Source of the DNA: JBPEWY01 sp052032225
GTDB lineage: Bacteria > Bacteroidota > Bacteroidia > Flavobacteriales > Flavobacteriaceae
Length of the DNA: 49,398 bases
Assembly (NCBI GenBank): GCA_052032225.1
Contig: JBPEWY010000088.1
Location: forward strand, 1 to 49,398
Direction: 5' to 3'
In this document: piece after piece, positions 32,557 to 40,828 of the stretch
Layout of the letters: each line of letters begins with the position of its first letter
Position numbering within the stretch: position 1 is the first letter of the stretch
Notes under the pieces: generated by a model
Databases searched by the model: none
Told to the model about the DNA's origin: nothing
What the model saw: the letters and a program-made list of their open reading frames with translations, nothing else
Program-made: the position numbers and the translations under genes

Positions 32557-34863
32557 ATGAAAAAAATTCAAGTTATAATGCTTTTAATAAGCATTGTAAG
32601 TTTTAATATTATTTATAGCCAACAAACACTATCTGGCGTTGTAAAAGATGCAACAATAAATCAGCCTATATTTGGTGCTACAGTATATTTTCCGGAATTA
32701 GAAAAAGGGGCTACAACCAATATAGACGGTAACTTTACAGTAGAGAATTTACCCAATGGTGTTTTTAAATTAATTGTTTCGTATTTAGGCTACGAAACCT
32801 ATTCTACAACTGTAAATACTCAAACAGATACAACATTAACAATTTTACTTACCCCCTCTCCTATAGAAATTAAAGAGGTAGTAGTATCTACACCATTTCA
32901 TAAGTTGCAGTCAGAAAATGTTATGAAAGTAGAACGCGCAAGTGTTGAAAGCCTTAAAAGTAAGGGTGGTATAACACTTGCGGATGGTATTAATAACATA
33001 CCGGGGGTCAGTACCATTACTACCGGAACAGGCATTGCTAAACCTGTAATTAGAGGTTTAAGTGCAAACAGAGTTTTGGTTTATACACAAGGAGTTAGAT
33101 TAGAAAACCAGCAATACGGGCAAGAACACGGTTTAGGGCTCTCTGACGCCGGTGTAGAAAGCGTAGAAGTTATAAAAGGTCCTGCTTCATTACTCTACGG
33201 CAGTGATGCTCTTGGAGGAGTTTTATACCTCTCTCCAGAGAAATTTGCGAACGCGAACACCTATGAGGCAGATGTAAGTGCAAAATATTTTTCTAACACT
33301 CAAGGATTTAATTCTAGTGCAGGATATAAATCTTCATCGGATGCTTTTAAGTTTTTATTTAGAGGAAGTGTTTCTGAACATTCTGACTATAAAACAGCCA
33401 ATGAAAGAGTGACTAATACGCGTTATAAAGAGCAGGACTTTAAAGCCGGTATTGGTTATCAATCCACAAAATTTAAAACAGACTTTAGATATAACACAAA
33501 CCTATCTAAAATAGGAATACCTGAAGAAATTGCAGATCAAACTACCAGTAGAAAAATTACCTCTCCGTACCAAGATTTAGCTAATCACGTGCTAAGTTCT
33601 AAAACAATGCTCTTTTTTAACAACTCTAGCTTAGAAGTTAATTTAGGATTTGTTTATAATGATAGAAAAGAGTTTGAAGAACATCACCATGGTCATGATC
33701 ACGATGATGAAGATCACCATGACGATGAACACGAAGATGAAGAGCATGAAGACGAGGACGAAGAGCATCATGATGATGATGAACATCATGATGAAGAGCA
33801 TGAGGAACACGAAGAAGGGGAAGCTGCTTTACACATGAAGTTAAAAACATTTAACTACGATGTAAAATATAAACTCCCTAAAATTGGTAAAACAGAAACT
33901 ATTGTTGGTGTTCAAGGAATGAACCAAACCAATACAAATTATGGTGAAGAAATTTTAATCCCGGATGCTACAACAAATGATTTTGGAGCATTTATAACTT
34001 CGCACATACATTTTTCTACTTTAGATCTTCAATTGGGAGTGCGTTTTGATAATAGACAGATTGATGTTGAAAATAGTTTTAGTAAAAACTATAACAGTTT
34101 TAACGGTGCCCTTGGTGTAAAAACAAATATTAGCAAGAATGTTGTTACTCGTTTAAATTTGGCAACAGGGTTTAGAGCTCCAAACCTATCAGAACTAACT
34201 TCAGATGGTGTGCACCATGGTACTAACAGGTATGAAATTGGTAATTCTGATTTAAACACAGAACAAAACTTTCAGGCAGATTTAAATATTGAATTTGCTA
34301 ATAAACATGTAGAGTTTTACGTGAATGGTTTTTATAATAATGTTAAAAATTATATTTATTTAGAGCCTACAGGGACAGAAATAAATGAAGCCCCGGTGTT
34401 TAATTATGTTCAAGATGATGCCTATTTGTATGGTGGTGAAATAGGACTTCATATTCATCCCCACCCTTTAGATTGGTTACATTTAGAAAGTAGTTTTGAG
34501 ACCGTTACCGGTAAATTACAAAACGATGAGTATTTACCGTTAATACCAGCTAATAGCCTTACAAATACGTTACGCATAGAATACAGCACATCGAATATTA
34601 AACAAGGATATGCTTTTGTAAGTGTTCAATCGGTTTTTGATCAAAATAATGTTAGTGAGTTTGAAACCACTACACCTGGGTATAGTTTATTAAGTGCAGG
34701 TATTGGAGGTACAATTAAATTATTCAGTAAAGATGTAACCCTAACTGTTGCAGGTAATAATCTTACCAATAAAACGTATATAAATCATTTATCACGTTTA
34801 AAACCAGACGGCATAGCCAATATGGGAAGAAACATATCTTTTGGCTTGTCAACGAATTTATAA
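32557..34863 (+). CDS. TonB-dependent receptor with His/Asp/Glu-rich insert, likely metal uptake
   Basis: A 768-residue outer-membrane receptor: signal peptide to about residue 22, carboxypeptidase-like domain (24-110, LSGVVKDATINQPIFGATVYFPE), plug with GTGIAKPVIRGLSANRVLVYTQGVR and VEVIKGPASLLYGSDALGGVLY, then a barrel ending FGLSTNL. At residues 376-422 there is an insert of 47 residues containing 15 His, the remainder nearly all Asp or Glu. Receptors such as ZnuD carry His-rich loops for zinc capture, so zinc or another divalent metal is the most likely cargo. A strong terminator follows. Confidence 0.9.
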   Translation: MKKIQVIMLLISIVSFNIIYSQQTLSGVVKDATINQPIFGATVYFPELEKGATTNIDGNFTVENLPNGVFKLIVSYLGYETYSTTVNTQTDTTLTILLTPSPIEIKEVVVSTPFHKLQSENVMKVERASVESLKSKGGITLADGINNIPGVSTITTGTGIAKPVIRGLSANRVLVYTQGVRLENQQYGQEHGLGLSDAGVESVEVIKGPASLLYGSDALGGVLYLSPEKFANANTYEADVSAKYFSNTQGFNSSAGYKSSSDAFKFLFRGSVSEHSDYKTANERVTNTRYKEQDFKAGIGYQSTKFKTDFRYNTNLSKIGIPEEIADQTTSRKITSPYQDLANHVLSSKTMLFFNNSSLEVNLGFVYNDRKEFEEHHHGHDHDDEDHHDDEHEDEEHEDEDEEHHDDDEHHDEEHEEHEEGEAALHMKLKTFNYDVKYKLPKIGKTETIVGVQGMNQTNTNYGEEILIPDATTNDFGAFITSHIHFSTLDLQLGVRFDNRQIDVENSFSKNYNSFNGALGVKTNISKNVVTRLNLATGFRAPNLSELTSDGVHHGTNRYEIGNSDLNTEQNFQADLNIEFANKHVEFYVNGFYNNVKNYIYLEPTGTEINEAPVFNYVQDDAYLYGGEIGLHIHPHPLDWLHLESSFETVTGKLQNDEYLPLIPANSLTNTLRIEYSTSNIKQGYAFVSVQSVFDQNNVSEFETTTPGYSLLSAGIGGTIKLFSKDVTLTVAGNNLTNKTYINHLSRLKPDGIANMGRNISFGLSTNL
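33682..33822 (+). repeat. low-complexity CAT/GAT/GAA-type codon tract encoding the His-acidic insert
   Basis: The stretch is made almost only of CAT/CAC, GAT/GAC and GAA/GAG codons. It encodes 15 His among 47 residues, with spacing such as HHH, HDH, HH and EH repeated irregularly. Tracts like this vary in length between strains by slippage. Confidence 0.9.
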
Positions 34864-34898
34864 TAAAAAAAAGCGCTCAAAAAGAGCGCTTTTTTTTA
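34864..34898. terminator. bidirectional rho-independent terminator
   Basis: AAGCGCTC and GAGCGCTT pair around AAAAA with flanking A- and T-runs, between the TonB receptor and the convergent small membrane protein gene. Confidence 0.9.
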
Positions 34899-35195
34899 TT
34901 CTTTAATTTCTATAACCGACGATTTTTTTCTGTTTAAAACAAATGTGTAAAACCACATTAATGTAAATGTTGGTATTACATCTAGACCAGGTAAAAGCTC
35001 CTCTACAAATGTAACTACTCCAGCTACTTGTCCGGGTGTTCCTTTGTAAAGGCGTGTCATAATCCAACCAGACAAAGGTGCCCAAATAACATCTGTAAAA
35101 GCTCCTATTCCCGGGATTGTAAATGAAAGCATCCCAATAGCATCAAGCAGAATACTTAAGGCTAATAATTTATACTTATTATTTTTCTTATTCAT
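34896..35195 (-). CDS. small conserved membrane protein
   Basis: A 99-residue protein with hydrophobic segments at about 10-30 (LALSILLDAIGMLSFTIPGIG), 33-47 and 74-90, and the conserved-looking FTDVIWAPLSGWIMTRLYKGT and EELLPGLDVIPTFTLMW. It looks like a flavobacterial inner-membrane protein; I do not know a function. It lies 31 bases downstream of folE on the same strand and may be co-transcribed with it. Confidence 0.8.
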   Translation of the reverse strand: MNKKNNKYKLLALSILLDAIGMLSFTIPGIGAFTDVIWAPLSGWIMTRLYKGTPGQVAGVVTFVEELLPGLDVIPTFTLMWFYTFVLNRKKSSVIEIKE

Positions 35196-35226
35196 ACTTA
35201 AGAGTAAACAAATAAAATGCCAAACA

Positions 35227-35826
35227 CTATGATAAATCTGTGCTAATAAGCTTTAAAAACTCATTTCTGGTTTCAATTCGTTCAAATGCGCCTCTAAAAC
35301 CAGAGGTTGTTGTAACTGAGTTTTGTTTTTGCACTCCTCTCATCATCATACACATATGTGCAGCTTCAATAACTACGGCAACTCCTTGTGGTTGCAACGT
35401 GTTGTTTATACAATCTAAAATTTGCTCTGTTAAACGTTCTTGTACCTGCAACCTTCTTGCATAAACATCTACAACTTTGGGTAGTTTACTTAAACCAACA
35501 ATTTTTCCGTTGGGTATATAGGCAATATGAGCTTTACCAAAAAACGGGAGCATATGGTGTTCACACAATGAGTACAACTCTATGTTTTTTACAATAACCA
35601 TCTCATTATACGACTCATTAAACATGGCGCTTTTTAAAATAGCTTCTGCATCTTGGCTATACCCTTGTGTTAAAAACTGCATAGCTTTAGCTGCTCTTTC
35701 AGGTGTTTTTAGCAAGCCGTCTCTGGAGGTGTCTTCACCTAGCTTATTAATTATAGTTTTAAACAGTTGCGTGATTTGTTGAGTTTTTTTGCTTGGGTAC
35801 TCTTCAAAGTTTTTGTATTGGGCCAT
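35227..35826 (-). CDS. folE: GTP cyclohydrolase I
   Basis: About 199 residues from the Met at 35826 (MAQYKNFEEY); a Met at 35844 would add six. It converts GTP to 7,8-dihydroneopterin triphosphate, the first step to folate and, in some bacteria, to queuosine. The zinc and catalytic segments SLCEHHMLPFFGKAHIAY, KLPKVVDVYARRLQVQERLT and AAHMCMMMRGV are intact. It is the zinc-dependent type IA enzyme, as shown by the SLCEHH Cys/His set. Confidence 0.96.
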   Translation of the reverse strand: MAQYKNFEEYPSKKTQQITQLFKTIINKLGEDTSRDGLLKTPERAAKAMQFLTQGYSQDAEAILKSAMFNESYNEMVIVKNIELYSLCEHHMLPFFGKAHIAYIPNGKIVGLSKLPKVVDVYARRLQVQERLTEQILDCINNTLQPQGVAVVIEAAHMCMMMRGVQKQNSVTTTSGFRGAFERIETRNEFLKLISTDLS

Positions 35827-35884
35827 AATTTTAGGTATTGGCAATTGCTTAAAAATAATAAAATTTCTGTGAGTATAAACAGTA

Positions 35885-35932
35885 TTGGTAGGTGGTACTC
35901 TTTTTTAACTTTTACTTAATACTATCTACCAA
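35885..35932. repeat. long imperfect inverted repeat in the folE-DUF5916 gap
   Basis: TTGGTAGGTGGTA (35885-35897) and TACTATCTACCAA (35920-35932) pair over 13 positions, two of them G-U in RNA, around a 22-base AT-rich spacer. It may be a terminator-like stem or a pair of protein-binding half sites; nothing else marks it. Confidence 0.4.
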
Positions 35933-35942
35933 AATATAAAAG

Positions 35943-35950
35943 TAGGTTTG
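35943..35950 (+). promoter_or_regulatory. -7 box of the DUF5916 gene
   Basis: TAGGTTTG fits TAnnTTTG and lies 43 bases ahead of the ATG at 35994. No -33 TTTG is visible at the usual spacing. Confidence 0.4.
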
Positions 35951-35993
35951 TAGCTTAAAACCAATTAAAATCAAACTCAACTAATCAATTGTC

Positions 35994-38438
35994 ATGCGAA
36001 AGCGTTACTTAATTGTTTATTATTTACTTTTTACTTTCTGCATTACCTTATATTCTCAAGAAAAAAAATCTGTTACAATTAATAAAACAAATACACCTCC
36101 TAAAATTGATGGAATTTTAGATGATGATGTTTGGAAAAATGCACAAGAAATAAAAAATTTCATTCAGTTTACGCCCACAATGGGATTGCCCGAAAAAGAG
36201 CATCAAAAAACCATTGTTAAAATGGCTTACGATGATAAAGCGATTTACGTTGCAGCATATTTATATGACAACCCTGATAATATAGTTAGACAGTTTACTA
36301 GTAGAGATAATTTTGGTGTTGCAGACTTTTTTGGTGTAGTTTTTAACCCAAATAACGATGCTTTAAATGATATTCAGTTTTTTGTAATGAGCTCCGGCAC
36401 TCAAGCAGATGCTGTGGCGTCCCCCGAAAACGGCGAAGATTTTGGCTGGAATGCCGTTTGGGATAGTCAAGTTAAGTTGGTAGATGATGGTTGGGTGGTA
36501 GAGATGAAAATACCTTATGCAGCTCTTAGATTTCCAAAACAAGAAGAACATATTTGGGGGATTCAATTTCACAGGCATTTTAGAGCTACAAGAGAGCAAT
36601 ACTCATGGAATCCCATAGATAGAACCAAGGGAAATATTGGTTTATATCATGGTGAACTTAGAGGTATTAAAAACATAGATCCTCCCGTAAGGTTAAGCTT
36701 CTACCCTTTTACCAGTACTGTTTTGCGTTCTTTTGATGGCGAAACATCCGAGGATTTTAGTGTAGGATTAGATGTGAAATATGGTATTAGCGAAAATTTT
36801 ACGCTAGATGCAACACTAATTCCCGATTTTAGCCAGGCAGGTTTTGATGATGTTATTCTAAATTTAGGTCCGTTTGAGCAACAATTCTCAGAACAGCGTC
36901 AGTTTTTTAAAGAAGGTGTAGACTTATTTAACAAAGGAAATTTATTTTACTCCAGAAGAATTGGCAACACTCCGGTTAACTACAGCGAGGTAGAAAATCA
37001 ACTTCAAGACAATGAGATTGTTACAGACAACCCGGATAAAGTTAAAATGCTAAATGCAGTAAAAGTATCCGGCAGAACAAAAGGAGGTCTTGGTATTGGT
37101 GTTTTTAATGCCATAACCGAGAAAACACAAGCCACCATTAAAGACACCCTAAGTGGTACCACCAGAAAATATACTACAGAGCCACTGGCTAACTACAATA
37201 TTTTGGTGTTAGACCAACAGTTTAATAAAAATTCATCTGTTGGTATTTTAAATACAAATGTTACCCGAAATGGCAATTTTAGGGATGCCAATGTAACTGC
37301 ATTACTTTTTAATTTGGCAAACAAAGCAAATTCATACGCTTTAATAGGCGAAGCAAAATTAAGTGCTATTAACGAAGCAGAGGGGTTTATAAATGGCTTC
37401 AGTTCTCGCCTATCGTTTAGAAAAATTAGCGGTCAATATCGTTTTGGGCTTACACACCGATTGGCTGATAAAAAATATGACATAAATGATATGGGTATTT
37501 TGTTTAGAAATAATTACAATAATTTCTCAGCCAATTTTTCATATAGAATATTTGAACCAACACAGCGCCTAAATAATTTTAGAATTAACTTTTGGGCAAA
37601 CTACAGACAGCTTTTTAAACCAAATACATATACCGGTAATAATATAGGGCTGAATGTATTTGCACAAACCAAAAAATTAAATGCATTTGGAGGTAATTTA
37701 AATGTAGCTATTGGTAAACAATACGATTATTTTGAGCCCAGAACAGAAGGCAGGTTTTTTGTGTTTGAGAATTTTGTAAATGCAAACACCTGGGTATCTA
37801 CTAATTACGATAAAACTTTTGCTATAGATGCTAATATTGGTGGGGCAACACTATTTGAAAAAGGCAGAGACTATTTAAACTATTGGTTTGGAATTGGCCC
37901 TAGAATACGTTTTAACAATAAGTTTATAACCAGTTACAACTTTAATTACAGAAAAGAAAACGGAGACAGAGGCTACGTAACCACAAACGATACCGATATT
38001 ATTTTTGGAGAACGAGACCAAAAAACTATAGAAAATACCCTTTCCGGAAACTATAATTTTAATCCGTTTCATACCATTAGTTTAAGTTTCAGAAACTATT
38101 GGGCTACAGTAACGTACAAAGAAGATTTATTTGTTTTGCAAGAAAACGGAACACTTAAAACAGATAGCAGATATACTACTAATACTGTTGAAGATCCTAA
38201 TATTAATTTTAGTGTTTGGAATTTAGATTTACGATATTCTTGGCAATTTGCCCCCGGAAGTCAACTATCTGTTTTATACAGAAATCAATTGTTTAACTCT
38301 AACACTCAATCTACCAAAACCTATTTTTCTACACTTAAAGAACTTTTTAATCAATCTTTTGAGCATACCTTATCTGTTAGGATAGTGTATTTTATTGATT
38401 ACAATCAAATTAAAAGCATCTTTGAAAGAAAATCTTGA
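35994..38438 (+). CDS. DUF5916 protein with N-terminal CBM9-like domain
   Basis: An 814-residue exported protein. Signal peptide to about residue 21; a carbohydrate-binding-family-9-like domain at about 30-220 (PPKIDGILDDDVWKNAQEI, VKMAYDDKAIYVAAYLYD, DDGWVVEMKIPYAALRF). A long DUF5916 region follows with alternating aromatic strands, suggestive of an outer-membrane barrel (FEQQFSEQRQFFKEGVDLF, LNNFRINFWANYRQ). Some such proteins are annotated as hydrolases, but no catalytic site is evident. Stand-alone, 150 bases from divergent folE. Confidence 0.87.
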   Translation: MRKRYLIVYYLLFTFCITLYSQEKKSVTINKTNTPPKIDGILDDDVWKNAQEIKNFIQFTPTMGLPEKEHQKTIVKMAYDDKAIYVAAYLYDNPDNIVRQFTSRDNFGVADFFGVVFNPNNDALNDIQFFVMSSGTQADAVASPENGEDFGWNAVWDSQVKLVDDGWVVEMKIPYAALRFPKQEEHIWGIQFHRHFRATREQYSWNPIDRTKGNIGLYHGELRGIKNIDPPVRLSFYPFTSTVLRSFDGETSEDFSVGLDVKYGISENFTLDATLIPDFSQAGFDDVILNLGPFEQQFSEQRQFFKEGVDLFNKGNLFYSRRIGNTPVNYSEVENQLQDNEIVTDNPDKVKMLNAVKVSGRTKGGLGIGVFNAITEKTQATIKDTLSGTTRKYTTEPLANYNILVLDQQFNKNSSVGILNTNVTRNGNFRDANVTALLFNLANKANSYALIGEAKLSAINEAEGFINGFSSRLSFRKISGQYRFGLTHRLADKKYDINDMGILFRNNYNNFSANFSYRIFEPTQRLNNFRINFWANYRQLFKPNTYTGNNIGLNVFAQTKKLNAFGGNLNVAIGKQYDYFEPRTEGRFFVFENFVNANTWVSTNYDKTFAIDANIGGATLFEKGRDYLNYWFGIGPRIRFNNKFITSYNFNYRKENGDRGYVTTNDTDIIFGERDQKTIENTLSGNYNFNPFHTISLSFRNYWATVTYKEDLFVLQENGTLKTDSRYTTNTVEDPNINFSVWNLDLRYSWQFAPGSQLSVLYRNQLFNSNTQSTKTYFSTLKELFNQSFEHTLSVRIVYFIDYNQIKSIFERKS

Positions 38439-38482
38439 TAATGTTATGCTAATTAGCTACTTTCACAGCTCATTTTAAGCGT

Positions 38483-39142
38483 ATGATTACAGCAAATAAC
38501 CTTCATAAATACTACGGTAATTTACACGTTTTAAAAGGTGTTAGCTTACAGATTAATAAAAGTGAGATAGTATCTGTAGTTGGTCCGTCTGGTGCCGGAA
38601 AAACTACATTACTTCAAATTCTAGGCACGTTAGATGTCCCATCAAAAAACAACGATACTTCATTAATAATAAACAATACAAATATTACCCAACTGTCTGA
38701 CAAGCAACTTGCTAAATTTAGAAATGAGCATATAGGTTTTATTTTCCAATTTCATCAACTTTTACCTGAATTTACTGCTTTAGAAAATGTTTGTATTCCG
38801 GCATTTATAAAAGGAACACCTAAAAAAGAAGCCGAAAAAAATGCCCTACAACTTTTAGATTTCTTGGGGTTATCACACAGACACAACCATAAACCATCTG
38901 AATTGTCCGGTGGAGAACAACAACGCGTAGCTGTTGCAAGAGCCTTAATTAATAAGCCTTCGGTTGTTTTAGCCGATGAACCCAGCGGAAACTTAGATTC
39001 TGAAAGTGCAGAAACGTTACATAACCTCTTTTTTAGTTTACGTGATGAGTTTAAGCAAACTTTTGTTATAGTAACGCACAATGTAGAACTTGCAAATATG
39101 GCAGACAGAAAGCTAACAATGATAGATGGCCGTATTGTATGA
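38483..39142 (+). CDS. lolD: LolD-type ABC transporter ATP-binding protein
   Basis: A 219-residue ABC ATPase: Walker A GPSGAGKTT at about residues 34-42, Q-loop FIFQFHQLLPEFTALENV, signature LSGGEQQRVAVARAL, Walker B VVLADEPSGNLDS and a switch His in VTHN. It matches the LolD/MacB family (lipoprotein release or macrolide-type export). No permease is adjacent, so the partner is elsewhere. Its stop directly abuts the stop of the convergent methyltransferase gene. Confidence 0.85.
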   Translation: MITANNLHKYYGNLHVLKGVSLQINKSEIVSVVGPSGAGKTTLLQILGTLDVPSKNNDTSLIINNTNITQLSDKQLAKFRNEHIGFIFQFHQLLPEFTALENVCIPAFIKGTPKKEAEKNALQLLDFLGLSHRHNHKPSELSGGEQQRVAVARALINKPSVVLADEPSGNLDSESAETLHNLFFSLRDEFKQTFVIVTHNVELANMADRKLTMIDGRIV

Positions 39143-39955
39143 TTACACTTTTTCGGCAATAACCTCAAACATTAACGGACAACAAATTGTAGCATTTTCA
39201 TCTGCTTTTAAAATATCTAATTCTTTAAGAGCTTGCTGTGCTTCTTGTTGTTGCAGGTAATTCATTTGAGCAAGTTTATTAAAATATATTCTGTAAAAAG
39301 TTTCCGGCCATTGCCATGTAAAAGTTTTTGGGGTGGCAATTTTGCTCATAGGCCTTACGCTTAGTACTTTAAAACCTATTTTGTGGAGCATATTAGGCAA
39401 ATAACGTCCCACATCTATTTCTCCTTCTTGATCTTTAAAACTTTTTAAAGCAGCATTTATAGCTTTTGTAAGTGCTGGTAATTTAGGTTCTGTTTGGTGT
39501 GTAGACCAATCATAATATTCGTGTAAAACTATTTTCCCCCCTTTTTTTAAAGCTGTTTTTAAATTTTGCAAAACTTCTTCTGGGTTATTTACCCACGCTA
39601 AAGCCCATCTGGAGTAAACACCATCTAAGGTATTTTCAGGAAGCTTTAAAACTTTAATATCCGAATGAATTGTTGTTATATTTAACCCATACTTTTTTGC
39701 AATATCATTTAGAAAATTCAAGTATTGTTCAGACTTATCAACTCCTATCACTTTTCCGGTATTTCCAACAATATAAGCCAGCTCTTTTGCACAATAACCC
39801 GGTCCGCAACCTAAATCTAAAATTGTATGACCGGCTGTAAAGCCAGCTGCTTTCCATCCTTTATGTGCTTCAGAAGACCAAACCTGGTGCTGTATCCCTA
39901 ATCTGTGTAACTCGTCTTGTTCTGTTCCTAAAATATATGCGTTTTGCTCTGCCAT
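39143..39955 (-). CDS. class I SAM-dependent methyltransferase
   Basis: A 270-residue protein with the SAM-binding motif I TILDLGCGPGYCAKELA, the acidic residue after strand 2 in VIGVDKSEQYL, and motifs GVYSRWALAWVNNPEEVL and GGKIVLHEYYDWS. It belongs to the Methyltransf_11/31 type. The N-terminus contains EQDELHRLGIQHQVW. The substrate is unknown; I see no small-molecule operon nearby that would suggest one. Confidence 0.88.
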   Translation of the reverse strand: MAEQNAYILGTEQDELHRLGIQHQVWSSEAHKGWKAAGFTAGHTILDLGCGPGYCAKELAYIVGNTGKVIGVDKSEQYLNFLNDIAKKYGLNITTIHSDIKVLKLPENTLDGVYSRWALAWVNNPEEVLQNLKTALKKGGKIVLHEYYDWSTHQTEPKLPALTKAINAALKSFKDQEGEIDVGRYLPNMLHKIGFKVLSVRPMSKIATPKTFTWQWPETFYRIYFNKLAQMNYLQQQEAQQALKELDILKADENATICCPLMFEVIAEKV

Positions 39956-40026
39956 TACAATAAGTTGTTACGTTTAAATTAAGTATTTAATATCTTAGCT
40001 TTACTAATTGCAAAATACCATTTTTT

Positions 40027-40791
40027 TTGAAGCTAATAGAGTTAAAAGAGTTTTTAGACACTAAGGTAGAAGCTTATAATAACCCAAAATTCATTGCATC
40101 AGATCCTATTCAGGTACCGCATCAATTCACAAAAAAGGAAGATATAGAAATTGCAGCTTTTTTAACTGCAACTATTGCTTGGGGTAACAGAAAAAGTATC
40201 ATAAAAAACGCCCATAAAATGATGCAGTTAATGCAGTTAGAGCCTTTTGATTTTGTAATGCATCATACCCCAAACCAATTAAAAGATTTAGAAAGTTTTG
40301 TTCATAGAACTTTTAACGGACAAGATTTTGTTCAGTATGTAAAAAGCCTGCATCATATTTATAAAACTTATGGAGGTTTGGAGCGTGTTTTTACAAAATT
40401 TGCCGAGCCAAACTCATTACAAAACGCAATAGCAAAATGCAAAGAACTCTTTTTTGAGATAGACCATTTACCCAGATCTAAAAAACATTTTTCAGACCCA
40501 AGTAAAAATTCTGCAGCTAAAAGAATAAATATGTTTTTAAGATGGATGGTTAGGAAAGATAATTCCGGAGTAGATTTCGGAATATGGCAAAGCCTCTCTC
40601 CTGCCCAACTATCTTGTCCGTTAGATGTGCATTCGGGGAATGTTGCTCGAAAATTAGGATTGTTAATCAGAAAACAAAACGATGCTAAAGCTGTAGCAGA
40701 ATTAGATGCTAACTTAAGAAAATTAGATGCACAAGATCCTGTTAAATACGATTTTGCCTTATTTGGATTGGGCGTTTTTGAAAAGTTTTAA
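40027..40791 (+). CDS. TIGR02757/DUF2400 family protein
   Basis: A 254-residue protein with the family features IASDPIQVPHQFTKKEDIEIAAFLTATIAWGNRKSI and CPLDVHSGNVARKLGLL; the C-terminus DPVKYDFALFGLGVFE is typical. The start is TTG at 40027, since no ATG fits and the second residue onward matches the family. The role is not established; relatives are distantly helix-hairpin-helix DNA-glycosylase-like by my recollection, but the catalytic assignment is uncertain. Confidence 0.88.
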   Translation: MKLIELKEFLDTKVEAYNNPKFIASDPIQVPHQFTKKEDIEIAAFLTATIAWGNRKSIIKNAHKMMQLMQLEPFDFVMHHTPNQLKDLESFVHRTFNGQDFVQYVKSLHHIYKTYGGLERVFTKFAEPNSLQNAIAKCKELFFEIDHLPRSKKHFSDPSKNSAAKRINMFLRWMVRKDNSGVDFGIWQSLSPAQLSCPLDVHSGNVARKLGLLIRKQNDAKAVAELDANLRKLDAQDPVKYDFALFGLGVFEKF

Positions 40792-40828
40792 AACAATTCG
40801 TTATTTTTAAAGCACTAAATAATTATAT

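Noticed and set aside
33638..33850. His-rich minus-strand ORF opposite the receptor insert
   Set aside because: It is the shadow of the CAT/GAT codon tract on the other strand, with no start context or homology.
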